A DNA stretch of 64,000 nucleotides from Trebonia sp963822615. GTDB lineage: Bacteria > Actinomycetota > Actinomycetes > Streptosporangiales > Streptosporangiaceae. A program made the position numbers and the translations under genes. Where the stretch lies: the NCBI GenBank assembly GCA_963822615.1, contig CAWGIM010000010.1:62001-126000 (forward strand), given 5' to 3'. Shown in pieces: positions 43,171-51,289 of this stretch (positions are counted from its first letter, which is position 1; every line of letters begins with the position of its first letter). Under the pieces are notes generated by a model that did not search any database, had not been told where the DNA came from, and saw only the letters and a program-made list of their open reading frames with translations.

Positions 43171-44152
43171 GGGCGGAGACCGGGCGCCGCCGGTCAGTCG
43201 GCAGGTCGTCGACGAACGGCTCCAGGTGCCGTGGCAGTACCGCGCTGCCCGCGTGGTCGGCGACCCACAGCGCGAGCTGGCGGAGGCACTCGCGCCGCTC
43301 CGCGGGCGAGACCGGGGACCGCCTGATCGCGCCCACGTAGCCCATGACGTACTCGCCCATCAGCCGCACGGACGGGTTCTTCAGCCGGCTGGCGCGGCGC
43401 GGGTCGAGGATCGCGCACCTCTCCTGCAGGCTGCTGTTGTGCGCCCGCCCGTCGTGGTCGCGGCGAAAGTACATCCAGTCGGGGATGATCGCGAACGGGC
43501 CGCGCAGCAGCAGCTCGGTGATGAGGATCCGGTCGGGGTCGTGGTAGCTCCCGCGGGCGGCAACCGAGCGCAGCACGCGGGTGCGGATGACGCCGTACTC
43601 GTCACAGGCCCGCAGGATGCCGTCGTGGTCGAAGCGGACCAGGTTCCCGCCCGAGCCGGGAACCTCGAACATGCCGCTGCAGCCGAACAGGAAGCTGCGG
43701 AAGCGCTCGGCCGGGCTGGCCGACTCGGTCTTCAGCGGGTAGGAGTACGCCTGGGTCACGTTGCCCGCCGCGTCCACCGCGGCGGTCCACGAGTGCGCGA
43801 GCACCGCGTCGGGCCGCTCGTCCAGCGCCTGGACGCAGCCGCGCAGCAGCCCGGGGCCGTAGAGGTCGTCGGCGGCGGCCCACTTGAACAGCTTCCCCCG
43901 GGCCTCGTCGGCCACGAAGTTATGGTTCGGCGACAGCCCGATGTTGTGCGGCTGGCGGATGTAGCGGACCCGCGCGTCCTGCCGGGCGTACTCGCGGCAG
44001 ATCTCCCCGGTCTGGTCGGTCGAGGCGTTGTCGGAGATGATCAGCTCGAAGTCGCCGAAGGTCTGACCGAGCAGCGAGTCGATCGCCTCGCCGAGGAACT
44101 TCTCGCCGTTGTACACCGGCAGTCCGACGCTCAGCGGCGGCGCCTCGCTCAC
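43163..44152 (-). CDS. Glycosyltransferase family 2
   Basis: A 329-residue GT-A protein: LSVGLPVYNGEKFLGEAIDS, DFELIISDNASTDQTGEICR, then HNFVADEARGKLFKWAAADD with the metal-binding acidic pair. The GTG at 44152 overlaps the PIG-L stop (GTGA). In operon context it adds a sugar, possibly the one made by the neighbouring nucleotidyltransferase and methyltransferase, to the EPS repeat unit. Confidence 0.85.
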   Translation of the reverse strand: MSEAPPLSVGLPVYNGEKFLGEAIDSLLGQTFGDFELIISDNASTDQTGEICREYARQDARVRYIRQPHNIGLSPNHNFVADEARGKLFKWAAADDLYGPGLLRGCVQALDERPDAVLAHSWTAAVDAAGNVTQAYSYPLKTESASPAERFRSFLFGCSGMFEVPGSGGNLVRFDHDGILRACDEYGVIRTRVLRSVAARGSYHDPDRILITELLLRGPFAIIPDWMYFRRDHDGRAHNSSLQERCAILDPRRASRLKNPSVRLMGEYVMGYVGAIRRSPVSPAERRECLRQLALWVADHAGSAVLPRHLEPFVDDLPTDRRRPVSAHG

Positions 44153-44799
44153 GTGATCACCATCTTCGAGCAGGTGAAGGCCTCGGCGTAGCGGGCACGG
44201 CACTCCACCCCGCGCAGCCGGGCCAGGGCCAGGAAGGTATCCGCGCCCCACCAGTCACGCGAAAGCTGCGACGGGTAGCACTTGTCGAGCAGCTCGGCCT
44301 TGCGCTTGGCGGTCTCTTCGGTCATCGGGAAGTAGACATTGGGCCGGGGGGCGTCCCCGTCCCACTTGGGGATCTCGTAGGACAGGCAGAGCTGGTCACG
44401 GAAGGCGGTCGGCACCAGCTCGCCCACCGTCCGGTGGTCCTGGTGGGCGTCGGCCGCGGACGGGCTGAGGATGATGTCGGGGTTGAACGAGCGGGCCGAC
44501 CGCTCGAGGATGTCCTTGACCTGGTCCCAGGCGGTCGGGAAGCGGCCGTCCGGCAGGTCGTGCAGCTCTACCTGCAGGTCGGCGCCGAAGGTGAACGCGC
44601 GGGCGGCCGCCCGCGCCTCCTGCTGGCGTTCCGGCCCCCCGCTGAGCACGACGTACTTCACCCGCAGGCCGGGGCGCCGGGCGGCCAGGTCGAGCAGCAG
44701 GCCGCCGGCCGCGATCTCCACGTCGTCGGGGTGCGCGCTGAGGGCGAGGACGGACAGCGGCGCCCAGGCGGGCGCGGGCGTGTCCAGGCGCAGCGGCAT
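44149..44799 (-). CDS. PIG-L/LmbE-family deacetylase
   Basis: A 216-residue protein with VLALSAHPDDVEIAAGGLLL (the zinc-binding A-H-P-D-D motif), DIILSPSAADAHQDHRTVGE (the second H-x-D-H motif) and TEETAKRKAELLDKCYPSQL. The family hydrolyses N-acetyl groups on sugars. The start ATG 44799 shares one base with the previous stop (TGATG). The long in-frame extension further upstream is only a shadow of the nucleotidyltransferase gene. It may deacetylate an amino sugar of the EPS unit. Confidence 0.85.
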   Translation of the reverse strand: MPLRLDTPAPAWAPLSVLALSAHPDDVEIAAGGLLLDLAARRPGLRVKYVVLSGGPERQQEARAAARAFTFGADLQVELHDLPDGRFPTAWDQVKDILERSARSFNPDIILSPSAADAHQDHRTVGELVPTAFRDQLCLSYEIPKWDGDAPRPNVYFPMTEETAKRKAELLDKCYPSQLSRDWWGADTFLALARLRGVECRARYAEAFTCSKMVIT

Positions 44800-45596
44800 C
44801 ACGCCGGCATCGCCCCCGAGCGGTCGGCGTCCCACACCATCCACGGGCACTCGCCGCGGGCGTAGGCCTCCTCGAGCAGGGACCGGTCCTTCACCGTGTC
44901 GGCTGGCGTCCAGTAGCCCCGGTACGGGTAGGCCATCACCCGGCGCTCCTTGACCAGCCGGGGGATCGCGTCGCCGACCAGGTCCTCGTTCTCGCCCAGG
45001 TAGTCGAAGATCTCCTGGCGGAACACGAAGTAGCCGCCGTTCTCCCACTGGCGCAGGTCGCGCATTGGCATGACCTCGGTGACGATCCCGCTCTCGTCCA
45101 CGTCGACCACGTGGTGGGAGGACTGCGGCGGCACCGCGAGCAGGCTGGCCACGGCGTCGCTGCCGGTGAACCGGCTGACCAGGTCCGGCAGCGGCGCGTC
45201 GGTGAACACGTCGGCGTAGTTGGCGAGGAACATCTCCTCGCCGGCCACGAACCGGCGCACCCGGCGCAGCCGCTCGCCGATCTCCGTGTGCAGTCCGGTG
45301 TCGACGAAGGTGATGCGCCAGTCGGAGATGTCCGCCTTGAACAGCTCCACCTTCCCGTCGCCGTCCAGCACGAAGTCGTTGGACCGGGTCTCGTCGTAGC
45401 GCAGGAAGAAGTCCTTCACCGCCGAGGCGCCGTAGCCCAGGCAGAGCACGAAGTCGCGGTGACCGTAGTGCGCGTAGTACCGCATCACGTGCCACAGCAG
45501 CGGGCGGTCGCCGATCATGGCCATCGGCTTGGGCGCGTTGGTCACCCCGTCTCGCATCCGCATGCCAAGGCCGCCGCAGAACAGCACGACTTTCAT
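44799..45596 (-). CDS. Sugar-1-phosphate nucleotidyltransferase (RfbF-like glucose-1-phosphate cytidylyltransferase)
   Basis: A 265-residue protein with MKVVLFCGGLGMRMRDGVTN, then APKPMAMIGDRPLLWHVMRY. This is the G-G-x-G-x-R-x-K-P nucleotidyltransferase signature, arranged as in glucose-1-phosphate cytidylyltransferases. Later come DTGLHTEIGERLRRVRRFV and ENGGYFVFRQEIFDYL. It makes an NDP- (likely CDP-) sugar, the entry to 3,6-dideoxy or branched sugars. It starts at ATG 45596 with GGAGGG upstream and lies 11 nt after the C-methyltransferase. The two are a common pair in deoxysugar pathways. Confidence 0.85.
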   Translation of the reverse strand: MKVVLFCGGLGMRMRDGVTNAPKPMAMIGDRPLLWHVMRYYAHYGHRDFVLCLGYGASAVKDFFLRYDETRSNDFVLDGDGKVELFKADISDWRITFVDTGLHTEIGERLRRVRRFVAGEEMFLANYADVFTDAPLPDLVSRFTGSDAVASLLAVPPQSSHHVVDVDESGIVTEVMPMRDLRQWENGGYFVFRQEIFDYLGENEDLVGDAIPRLVKERRVMAYPYRGYWTPADTVKDRSLLEEAYARGECPWMVWDADRSGAMPA

Positions 45597-45607
45597 AACC
45601 GCCCTCC

Positions 45608-46840
45608 TCAGACGACTTCGAGTGCCGGGATCGGGAAGACCAGCCGCCCGCCCCAGGACCGTACGTAGGAAAGCTGCTCGGTCAGCTCCTCGCGCAGGTT
45701 CCAGGGCAGCACCAGGACGTAGTCCGGCCTGGTCTGCGCGAGCTGGTCCGGGTCACGGACCGGGATGTGGGTGCCCGGCAGGAACGTGCCCTGCTTGACC
45801 GGGGACCGGTCCACCGTGTACGGGAGCAGGTCGGTCCGGATACCGCAGTGGTTGAGCAGCGTGTTGCCCTTGCCGGGGGCTCCGTAGCCGGCGACCGACT
45901 TGCCTGCCGCGGCCGCCTCGATCAGGAACGTCAGCAGCTCACTCTTGATCCGCAGCACTTCGCCGGCGAAGCCCTGGTGCCCGCTCACGGTGTGCAGGCC
46001 CGCCGCGCCCTCCGCGTCGAACACCGACTTCACCCGCAGGGCGGGCTCGCCGGCCGCCTCGGCCGGCCGGGCGTGCACCCGCAGCGAGCCGCCGTGGGTG
46101 CCCAGCTCCTCCACGTCGACCACCCGCAGCCCCCCGGCCGCCAGCGCCCGGCTCGCGGTCAGCAGCGACAGGTAGGAGTAGTGCTCGTGGTAGATGGTGT
46201 CGTACTGGCGCCCCTCGATCAGCCGCAGCAGGTGCGGGAACTCCAGGGTGATCAGCCCCGATTCCTTCACCAGGGCGCGCAGCCCGGTCGTGAACCCGAC
46301 GATGTCGGGCACGTGGGCGAGCACGTTGTTGGCCGCCACCAGGTCGGCCGGCCCGTACTCGGCGGCGATCGCCGCCCCGGTCTGCGGGCCGAGGAACTCG
46401 GTGACCGTGCGGATGCCCTTGGCCCGGGCCGTCCGGGCGACGTTGGCGGCGGGCTCCACCCCGAGCACCGGGACGCCGGCCGCGGCGAAGTGCTGCAGCA
46501 GGTAGCCGTCGTTGCTCGCCACCTCGGTGACCAGGCTGTCCGCGGTCAGGCCGAGGGCGCCGATCATGGCGCCGGCGTAGCGCCTGGCGTGCGCCACCCA
46601 CGAGTCGGAGTAGGACGAGAAGTAGGCGTACTCGGAGAAGATGTCCTCGCCCGGCACGTAGGCGGGCAGCTGGACCAGCAGGCAGCCGCTGCACAGCAGC
46701 ACGTGCAGCGGGTAGAACACCTCGGGCGCGTCAACGCGGTCAGCCGGCAGGTAGCTCTCGCACAGCGGTGACATCCCGAGGTCCACGAAGGAGTGCGTTA
46801 GCTCGGCGCCGCATAGACGGCACGCATGCCTGGGCGACAT
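45608..46840 (-). CDS. Sugar C-methyltransferase (NovU/TylCIII-type)
   Basis: A 410-residue three-domain protein. The N-terminal zinc motif is HACRLCGAELTHSFVDLGMS, then LLCSGCLLVQ (two Cys pairs). The SAM domain has TEVASNDGYLLQHF and YHEHYSYLSLLTA. The C-terminal domain has SVAGYGAPGKGNTLLNHCGI, PVKQGTFLPGTHIPV and LPWNLREELTEQL. This family C-methylates NDP-4-keto-6-deoxysugars. It is the first gene of the operon; GTGGGGGGA precedes the ATG at 46840, and a GTATCA element lies 95 nt upstream. Confidence 0.9.
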   Translation of the reverse strand: MSPRHACRLCGAELTHSFVDLGMSPLCESYLPADRVDAPEVFYPLHVLLCSGCLLVQLPAYVPGEDIFSEYAYFSSYSDSWVAHARRYAGAMIGALGLTADSLVTEVASNDGYLLQHFAAAGVPVLGVEPAANVARTARAKGIRTVTEFLGPQTGAAIAAEYGPADLVAANNVLAHVPDIVGFTTGLRALVKESGLITLEFPHLLRLIEGRQYDTIYHEHYSYLSLLTASRALAAGGLRVVDVEELGTHGGSLRVHARPAEAAGEPALRVKSVFDAEGAAGLHTVSGHQGFAGEVLRIKSELLTFLIEAAAAGKSVAGYGAPGKGNTLLNHCGIRTDLLPYTVDRSPVKQGTFLPGTHIPVRDPDQLAQTRPDYVLVLPWNLREELTEQLSYVRSWGGRLVFPIPALEVV

Positions 46841-46935
46841 GATCCCCCCACTGCGTCAGGTTGGCCCTCCGCGGAGCGGCCAAGTACTTAAGTCCGGCTT
46901 TCTGCCGTATTCAACAGATCTGGCAAAGGCACCGC

Positions 46936-46941
46936 TGATAC
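46936..46941 (-). promoter_or_regulatory. GTATCA element upstream of the C-methyltransferase operon
   Basis: Reads GTATCA on the reverse strand, 95 nt before the start at 46840, in the divergent region 46841-47042. Following bases (GCGGTGCC) resemble those after the copy at 61234-61239 (GCGCGGTGCC). The region also holds a near-direct repeat, AGTACTTAAGTCCGG (46883-46897) and AGTACTAAGTTCGG (46957-46970). Confidence 0.4.
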
Positions 46942-47042
46942 CCGAGGGCAAGATTCAGTACTAAGTTCGGATGCGGGCGGGCAAGTGAAGGGTGCGGTTG
47001 CAGTGGGCGCCGGTGAAAGAGGTTCAGCCGAACGGGGGGCAG

Positions 47043-48206
47043 GTGACCGCTCATCGCTGTCGTGCCTGTGGCCGCGGGGCGGGCACGGTGGTGCTCGACC
47101 TGGGCCGCCAGCCAGCCGCCGACCACTTCCCGGCGCGCGATGACCCCGGGCCTGACCCGGAGTACCCGCTGCAGATGTGGCTGTGCTCCGGCTGCGGGCT
47201 GGCGCAGTTGCTCGACGACCCGACCGTGCCCGAGGAGCCCCGGGGCACCGAGCCGGCCGCGCTGGTCGCCCAGGCCGCCGACGCGGTGGCGCGCGCCGCC
47301 GGGGCGGGGCTGCTGCCGGCCGGGGCGCGGGTGGCCGAGTACGGCAGCCCGCACGGCGGTAGCTGGCTCGGCCTGCTGGCCGGGCGGGGACTGCGCCCGG
47401 TAACCGGCACCGGAGCCGGAGGCACTGGGCAGGCCGACGTGGTGCTCGACAGCTTCGGCCTGATGCACGCGCCCGACCAGGCCGCCGCGATGGCCGCCCG
47501 GGCCAGGCGGCTCGCCCCCGGCGGGGTGCTGCTGCTGCAGTACCACGCGCTCGGCGCGATCCTCTCCCACGGCCAGTGGAACGCGCTGCGGCACGGCCAT
47601 TACGCGTACTACTCGGCCACCTCGCTCACCCCGCTGCTGGCCGCGGCCGGGCTCAGCCCGCGGTCCGCCTGGTCCTTCGACCTGTACGGGGGCACCGTGC
47701 TGCTCGCCGCCCGCCGCGACGCCGACGACCCGGGCGAACCGGACGAGACGGTCCTGGCGCTGCTGGCGGCGGAGGCAGCGGCCGGAATCGCCGACCCGGC
47801 GGCGCTGGCCGGCCTGCAGCGGGACGTGGAGGCGGGGGCCGCCGCGCTGCGCGGCTGGCTGGCCGGCCAGGCGGCCGCGGGTAAAACGGTCATCGGCTAC
47901 GGCGCCGCCTCGCGGGCGGTCGCGCTGCTGCGAACCGCCGGAATCGACCGCGAGCTGCTGCCCGCGGTGGCCGACGCGGCGCCCGCCAAGCAGGGCCGGC
48001 GGATGCCGGGCAGCGCGATCCCGGTGATCAGCCCGGCCGAGCTCATCGCCCGGCGCCCCGACCAGGTGGCGGTCTTCGTGGCCGACCTGCTGGCCGAGGT
48101 GCGGGCCGCCTACCCGGAGATCGAGGCGGCCGGCGGCCACTGGGCAGACGCGGACGGCCTCAGCACCAGCCCAGGAACGACCCTGGTCAAGCACGATCGG
48201 GCCTGA
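47043..48206 (+). CDS. C-methyltransferase-like protein with atypical SAM motif
   Basis: A 387-residue protein with the same three-part layout as its divergent neighbour: an N-terminal zinc motif (HRCRACGRGAGTVVLDLGRQ, then LCSGCGLAQL), a middle methyltransferase-like part (ARVAEYGSPHGGSWLGLLAG) and the C-terminal domain TVIGYGAASRAVALLRTAGI with PAKQGRRMPGSAIPV. The usual E-x-A/G-S-N-D-G SAM loop is replaced by E-Y-G-S-P-H-G, and the middle part is shorter, so activity is uncertain. GTG 47043 follows GGGGGG closely; GTG 47013 is an alternative. Confidence 0.75.
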   Translation: MTAHRCRACGRGAGTVVLDLGRQPAADHFPARDDPGPDPEYPLQMWLCSGCGLAQLLDDPTVPEEPRGTEPAALVAQAADAVARAAGAGLLPAGARVAEYGSPHGGSWLGLLAGRGLRPVTGTGAGGTGQADVVLDSFGLMHAPDQAAAMAARARRLAPGGVLLLQYHALGAILSHGQWNALRHGHYAYYSATSLTPLLAAAGLSPRSAWSFDLYGGTVLLAARRDADDPGEPDETVLALLAAEAAAGIADPAALAGLQRDVEAGAAALRGWLAGQAAAGKTVIGYGAASRAVALLRTAGIDRELLPAVADAAPAKQGRRMPGSAIPVISPAELIARRPDQVAVFVADLLAEVRAAYPEIEAAGGHWADADGLSTSPGTTLVKHDRA

Positions 48207-48230
48207 GGCGGCAGGAGCGGGATGGTGTCA

Positions 48231-48265
48231 CCTTGACACCGCCACGCCGGTCTGCGAGCGTGCGG
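48231..48265. promoter_or_regulatory. Duplicated element, copy 1: CCTTGACAC ... GGTCTGCGAGCGTGCGG
   Basis: TTGACA at 48233-48238, then after 10 nt GGTCTGCGAGCGTGCGG at 48249-48265, upstream of the LacI-type regulator gene. The same two blocks at identical spacing occur upstream of the SDR operon (49369-49403). This suggests a shared promoter/operator recognised by the LacI-type protein. Confidence 0.55.
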
Positions 48266-48339
48266 GGCGGGGGCGTGACTCGCCCGTACCGGGCCGTGGC
48301 TGTCTCGCGGAGGAAATACTTGCACCAAGGGCACCAGCC

Positions 48340-49347
48340 GTGACCCCCGCGTCGGGCGCTCGACGACCGACGAGCGCGGACGTCGCCCGCGAGGCGGGGG
48401 TGTCCCGCGCGACCGTCAGCTACGTCCTCAACCACAACCCGCACCAGACGATCGCGCCGACCACCCGGCAGCGGGTCCTCGACGCCGCTGCCCGGCTTTC
48501 GTACACGCCGTCGGTAGCGGCCCAGATGCTGCGCGGGGTCCGCAGTCGCGTCGTCCTGTGCCTGCTGTCTGACTGGCCGCTCGGCTACAGCACCATGGAG
48601 ATGCTCGAAGGCTTGTCGCAAATCCTGCGGGAGCACGAGCTGACCCTGGTCCTGCACACCCACGACCCGGCGGCCCTGGAGGCCGACGTCTGGCGTTCGG
48701 TGACCGCGGCCGCCGTCATCTCGTTCAACGACGTGTCGCCGGCCACCGCCACGGCGATCCGCGCCGCGGGCATCGACGTCCTCGTACCGATGTTCGGCCG
48801 CCGCGCCACCCTGGGGCGCACGCTCGAGGCGGCGCAGCACCGGATCGCGCAGCTACAGGTCGAGCACCTGCGGATGCGCGGGCATCGGCGGCTGGCCTAC
48901 GCGGCCGCCGACGATCCTCGGTTCAGCAGGCTGTCAGCGGCCCGCTTCCGCGGGATCCAGGCCGCCTGCCAGCGGGCCGGGTTGCCGGCCCCGGCCACGC
49001 TCACCGTCCCGCTCGAACTGGCTGGCGCGGTCGAGGCCCTGCGCGGCCTGCGCCTCGGGCCGACGGGGACGACCGCGGCCTTGTGCGCGACCGACGACGT
49101 CGCCCTGGCCGTGCTCGGGGCGATGCACCGGCTGGGCCGGGCAGTGCCGAAGGACCTCGCCGTGATGGGCACGGAGGACATCCCGGCCGCCCAGCTGGCC
49201 ATCCCGGCCCTGACTACGGTGCGGGTCGATACGTCGTGGGTCGCCCGGCGGATGGGCGAAGTCATCGTCGCGGCGCTGCGCGGCGAGGCCGTTACCGCTG
49301 CCCGCGGCGTAGCTCCAACGACGCTGGTCCAGCGCGACTCGGCCTGA
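48340..49347 (+). CDS. LacI-family transcriptional regulator
   Basis: A 335-residue protein. The N-terminal HTH is TSADVAREAGVSRATVSYVL, followed by the hinge helix (VAAQMLRGVRSRVVL). The periplasmic-binding-protein-like effector domain includes CATDDVALAVLGAMHRLGRA and LTTVRVDTSWVARRMGEVIV. It starts at GTG 48340 with no strong ribosome site. It is followed by an SDR operon in the same direction. Both the regulator and the operon carry the TTGACA-N10-GGTCTGCGAGCGT element, so it is likely to regulate itself and the operon. The effector is probably a sugar or a related small molecule. Confidence 0.85.
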   Translation: MTPASGARRPTSADVAREAGVSRATVSYVLNHNPHQTIAPTTRQRVLDAAARLSYTPSVAAQMLRGVRSRVVLCLLSDWPLGYSTMEMLEGLSQILREHELTLVLHTHDPAALEADVWRSVTAAAVISFNDVSPATATAIRAAGIDVLVPMFGRRATLGRTLEAAQHRIAQLQVEHLRMRGHRRLAYAAADDPRFSRLSAARFRGIQAACQRAGLPAPATLTVPLELAGAVEALRGLRLGPTGTTAALCATDDVALAVLGAMHRLGRAVPKDLAVMGTEDIPAAQLAIPALTTVRVDTSWVARRMGEVIVAALRGEAVTAARGVAPTTLVQRDSA

Positions 49348-49368
49348 CCCGGCGGGCGCGGGACGGCC

Positions 49369-49403
49369 CCTTGACACTAACGAACTGGTCTGCGAGCGTA
49401 CGG
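49369..49403. promoter_or_regulatory. Duplicated element, copy 2: CCTTGACAC ... GGTCTGCGAGCGTACGG
   Basis: TTGACA at 49371-49376 and, 10 nt later, GGTCTGCGAGCGTACGG at 49387-49403. It differs from the copy at 48231-48265 by one base in the second block. It lies 30 nt before the SDR start at 49434, which itself has GGAGG. Confidence 0.55.
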
Positions 49404-49433
49404 TACTGACACGAGTAAGTACCGGAGGATGCC

Positions 49434-50249
49434 ATGCCCAACGACGCGCTCGGCGGACTACATATCCTGATCCTCGGCGGCAGTACCGGGATCGGTTTCG
49501 GGACCGCACAGTACCTCGCCCGTTCGGGGGCCCGGCTGACGGTGTGTGCACGCCGCCCGGACCGCCTCGAGAAGGCACGGGCGGCCCTGGTCGCGGACGC
49601 CCCCGAGGCGGCCGACCGGATCACGACCGCGATCGCCGACGCGTCCAAGCCCGCTGACGTCGAGAAGGCGGTCGCCCTTGCCGCCGACGCCGACGGCCAG
49701 CTCGACGGCGTCTTCGTTACCGCCGGCGACGCGACGTACCGGCCGATGCTCGAGAACACGATCGAGACGGTCCAGGACGAGTTCGAGATCAACATGTACC
49801 CGATCGTCAACGTCATCCACTACGCATCGCCGCGGATGATGCGCGACGGCGGCTCGATCGTGGCCGTGTCGTCAGTGGCGTCGATCCTGTCGTCGACCGG
49901 GATTGCCGGGTACGGCGCGGCCAAGGCCGCCCTGGAGCAGTACGTCCGCTTCGCCGCGGATGAGCTCGGCGAGCACGGGATCCGGGTCAACTCGGTGCGG
50001 CCCGGGCTGACCAAGAACGGCCGCGACGAGCAGTACCTCGACGACGAGAGCTACCTGCGGCACTTCAAGTCGATCACCCCGCTGGGCGCCTACGGCCTGC
50101 CCGAGGACTTCGCGGCGCTGGTAGGCGTGCTGCTGAGCCCCGAGGCACGGTGGATCACCGGCCAGAACATCTCGATCGACGGCGGCTTCTCGCTGCGCGG
50201 CCACGGCGGCGGCGCGGCGGTCGTGATGTCGACCCGGACCGAGAAGTAG
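49434..50249 (+). CDS. Short-chain dehydrogenase/reductase (SDR)
   Basis: A 271-residue classical SDR. The cofactor motif is LILGGSTGIGFGTAQYL (T-G-x3-G-x-G type). The catalytic Ser lies in IVAVSSVASILSS and the Y-x3-K motif in GYGAAKAALEQY. The C-terminal ITGQNISIDGGFSLRGHGGG follows. It oxidises or reduces an alcohol/ketone with NAD(P). It is first in a three-gene operon with an epimerase-like protein and a close paralogue. The ATG at 49434 is preceded by CCGGAGG. Confidence 0.9.
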   Translation: MPNDALGGLHILILGGSTGIGFGTAQYLARSGARLTVCARRPDRLEKARAALVADAPEAADRITTAIADASKPADVEKAVALAADADGQLDGVFVTAGDATYRPMLENTIETVQDEFEINMYPIVNVIHYASPRMMRDGGSIVAVSSVASILSSTGIAGYGAAKAALEQYVRFAADELGEHGIRVNSVRPGLTKNGRDEQYLDDESYLRHFKSITPLGAYGLPEDFAALVGVLLSPEARWITGQNISIDGGFSLRGHGGGAAVVMSTRTEK

Positions 50250-50259
50250 GCGGCGGCCG

Positions 50260-51249
50260 ATGAAGCGGATCCTGGTGACCGGCGCCACCGGCATGATCGG
50301 GGCGCTGGTGAGCGAGCGGCTGGTGGCCCAGGGGGACGCGGTCCGGACGATCGCCCGGACGCCGGACGGTCCGGACGCGGTCGCGCTGCGCGGCCTCGGG
50401 GTCGAGGTCCTGGGCGGCGACCTGGTGGACCTGGACTGCGTGGTCCGGGCGACCGACGGCGTGGACGGCGTCATCCACACGGCCGCCCTGCGCGGGGTGC
50501 CCGGGGCGACCATCGCCAAGAGCCTTGACCCCAACGTCATCGGGTCGATCAACGTCCTGGCCGCGGCCACCCGCGCCGGCGGACCGCCGGTCGTCCAGCT
50601 ATTGACCAGCACGTTCTTCAACATGTGGGACGCGCCGCAGAGCGAGGTGATGCCGCTCGACCTCGAGTTCCGCAACCGCGACCCGTACTCGGTGACCAAG
50701 CGGCTGGCCTACCTCGAGGGGCTGGCCCGGGTCCAGGCGGGCGAGGACATCCGGTTCATGCTGCCCGGTGCCGCGTACGGCCCGTCGCCCTGCGAGCACA
50801 GCGCGATGCTGCACCCGAACTTCAACACCCGGATCGCCGCGGCTGTCCGGGGCGATACCGAGCCGAAGATGCCGATGCTGGTGCCCTTCGTGCTGGCCGA
50901 CGACTGCGCCTACGTGTGCGTGGCCGCCCTCGAGAAGGGCGTGCGGGGCGAGCGTTACCTGGCGATGGGCCGGCCGCAGGACGTCGGCACGATCGCCGCG
51001 GTCTGCAACCGGGCCTGCGAGATCGCCGGCGTCAAGCACCGCGTCGAGGAGGTGCCGCCGGATCGCCTCGACGACCCGGCGGTGGTGGAGAAGTACGGCG
51101 TCACGATGACGACGCTGGCCAAGCGGGTCTACCCGGACCCGTACTTCGACACCAGCGCCACCGAGCGCAGCCTCGGCTACACGCCGACGCCGCTCGACGA
51201 GGGCCTCGCCACCACCATCGACTGGATGCGCGCGCACCAGTACCTCTGA
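50260..51249 (+). CDS. NAD-dependent epimerase/dehydratase family protein
   Basis: A 329-residue extended SDR: MKRILVTGATGMIGALVSER (G-x2-G-x2-G), DGVIHTAALRGVPGA, and Y-S-V-T-K in NRDPYSVTKRLAYLEGLAR as the catalytic Y-x3-K. The C-terminus includes LGYTPTPLDEGLATTIDWM. Substrates are likely sugars, sugar acids or other hydroxy compounds; the specific reaction is not inferable. It starts 10 nt after the SDR and 40 nt before the second SDR, so the three form one operon. Confidence 0.85.
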   Translation: MKRILVTGATGMIGALVSERLVAQGDAVRTIARTPDGPDAVALRGLGVEVLGGDLVDLDCVVRATDGVDGVIHTAALRGVPGATIAKSLDPNVIGSINVLAAATRAGGPPVVQLLTSTFFNMWDAPQSEVMPLDLEFRNRDPYSVTKRLAYLEGLARVQAGEDIRFMLPGAAYGPSPCEHSAMLHPNFNTRIAAAVRGDTEPKMPMLVPFVLADDCAYVCVAALEKGVRGERYLAMGRPQDVGTIAAVCNRACEIAGVKHRVEEVPPDRLDDPAVVEKYGVTMTTLAKRVYPDPYFDTSATERSLGYTPTPLDEGLATTIDWMRAHQYL

Positions 51250-51289
51250 CCCGCTCCTGCGATGGCGCACCGCGCCGAAGGCGGTACCG

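Noticed and set aside
48233..48275. TTGACA as a standard housekeeping promoter
   Set aside because: No T-A-x3-T-like -10 lies 16-19 nt downstream in either copy, so a classical sigma-70-type promoter is not supported.
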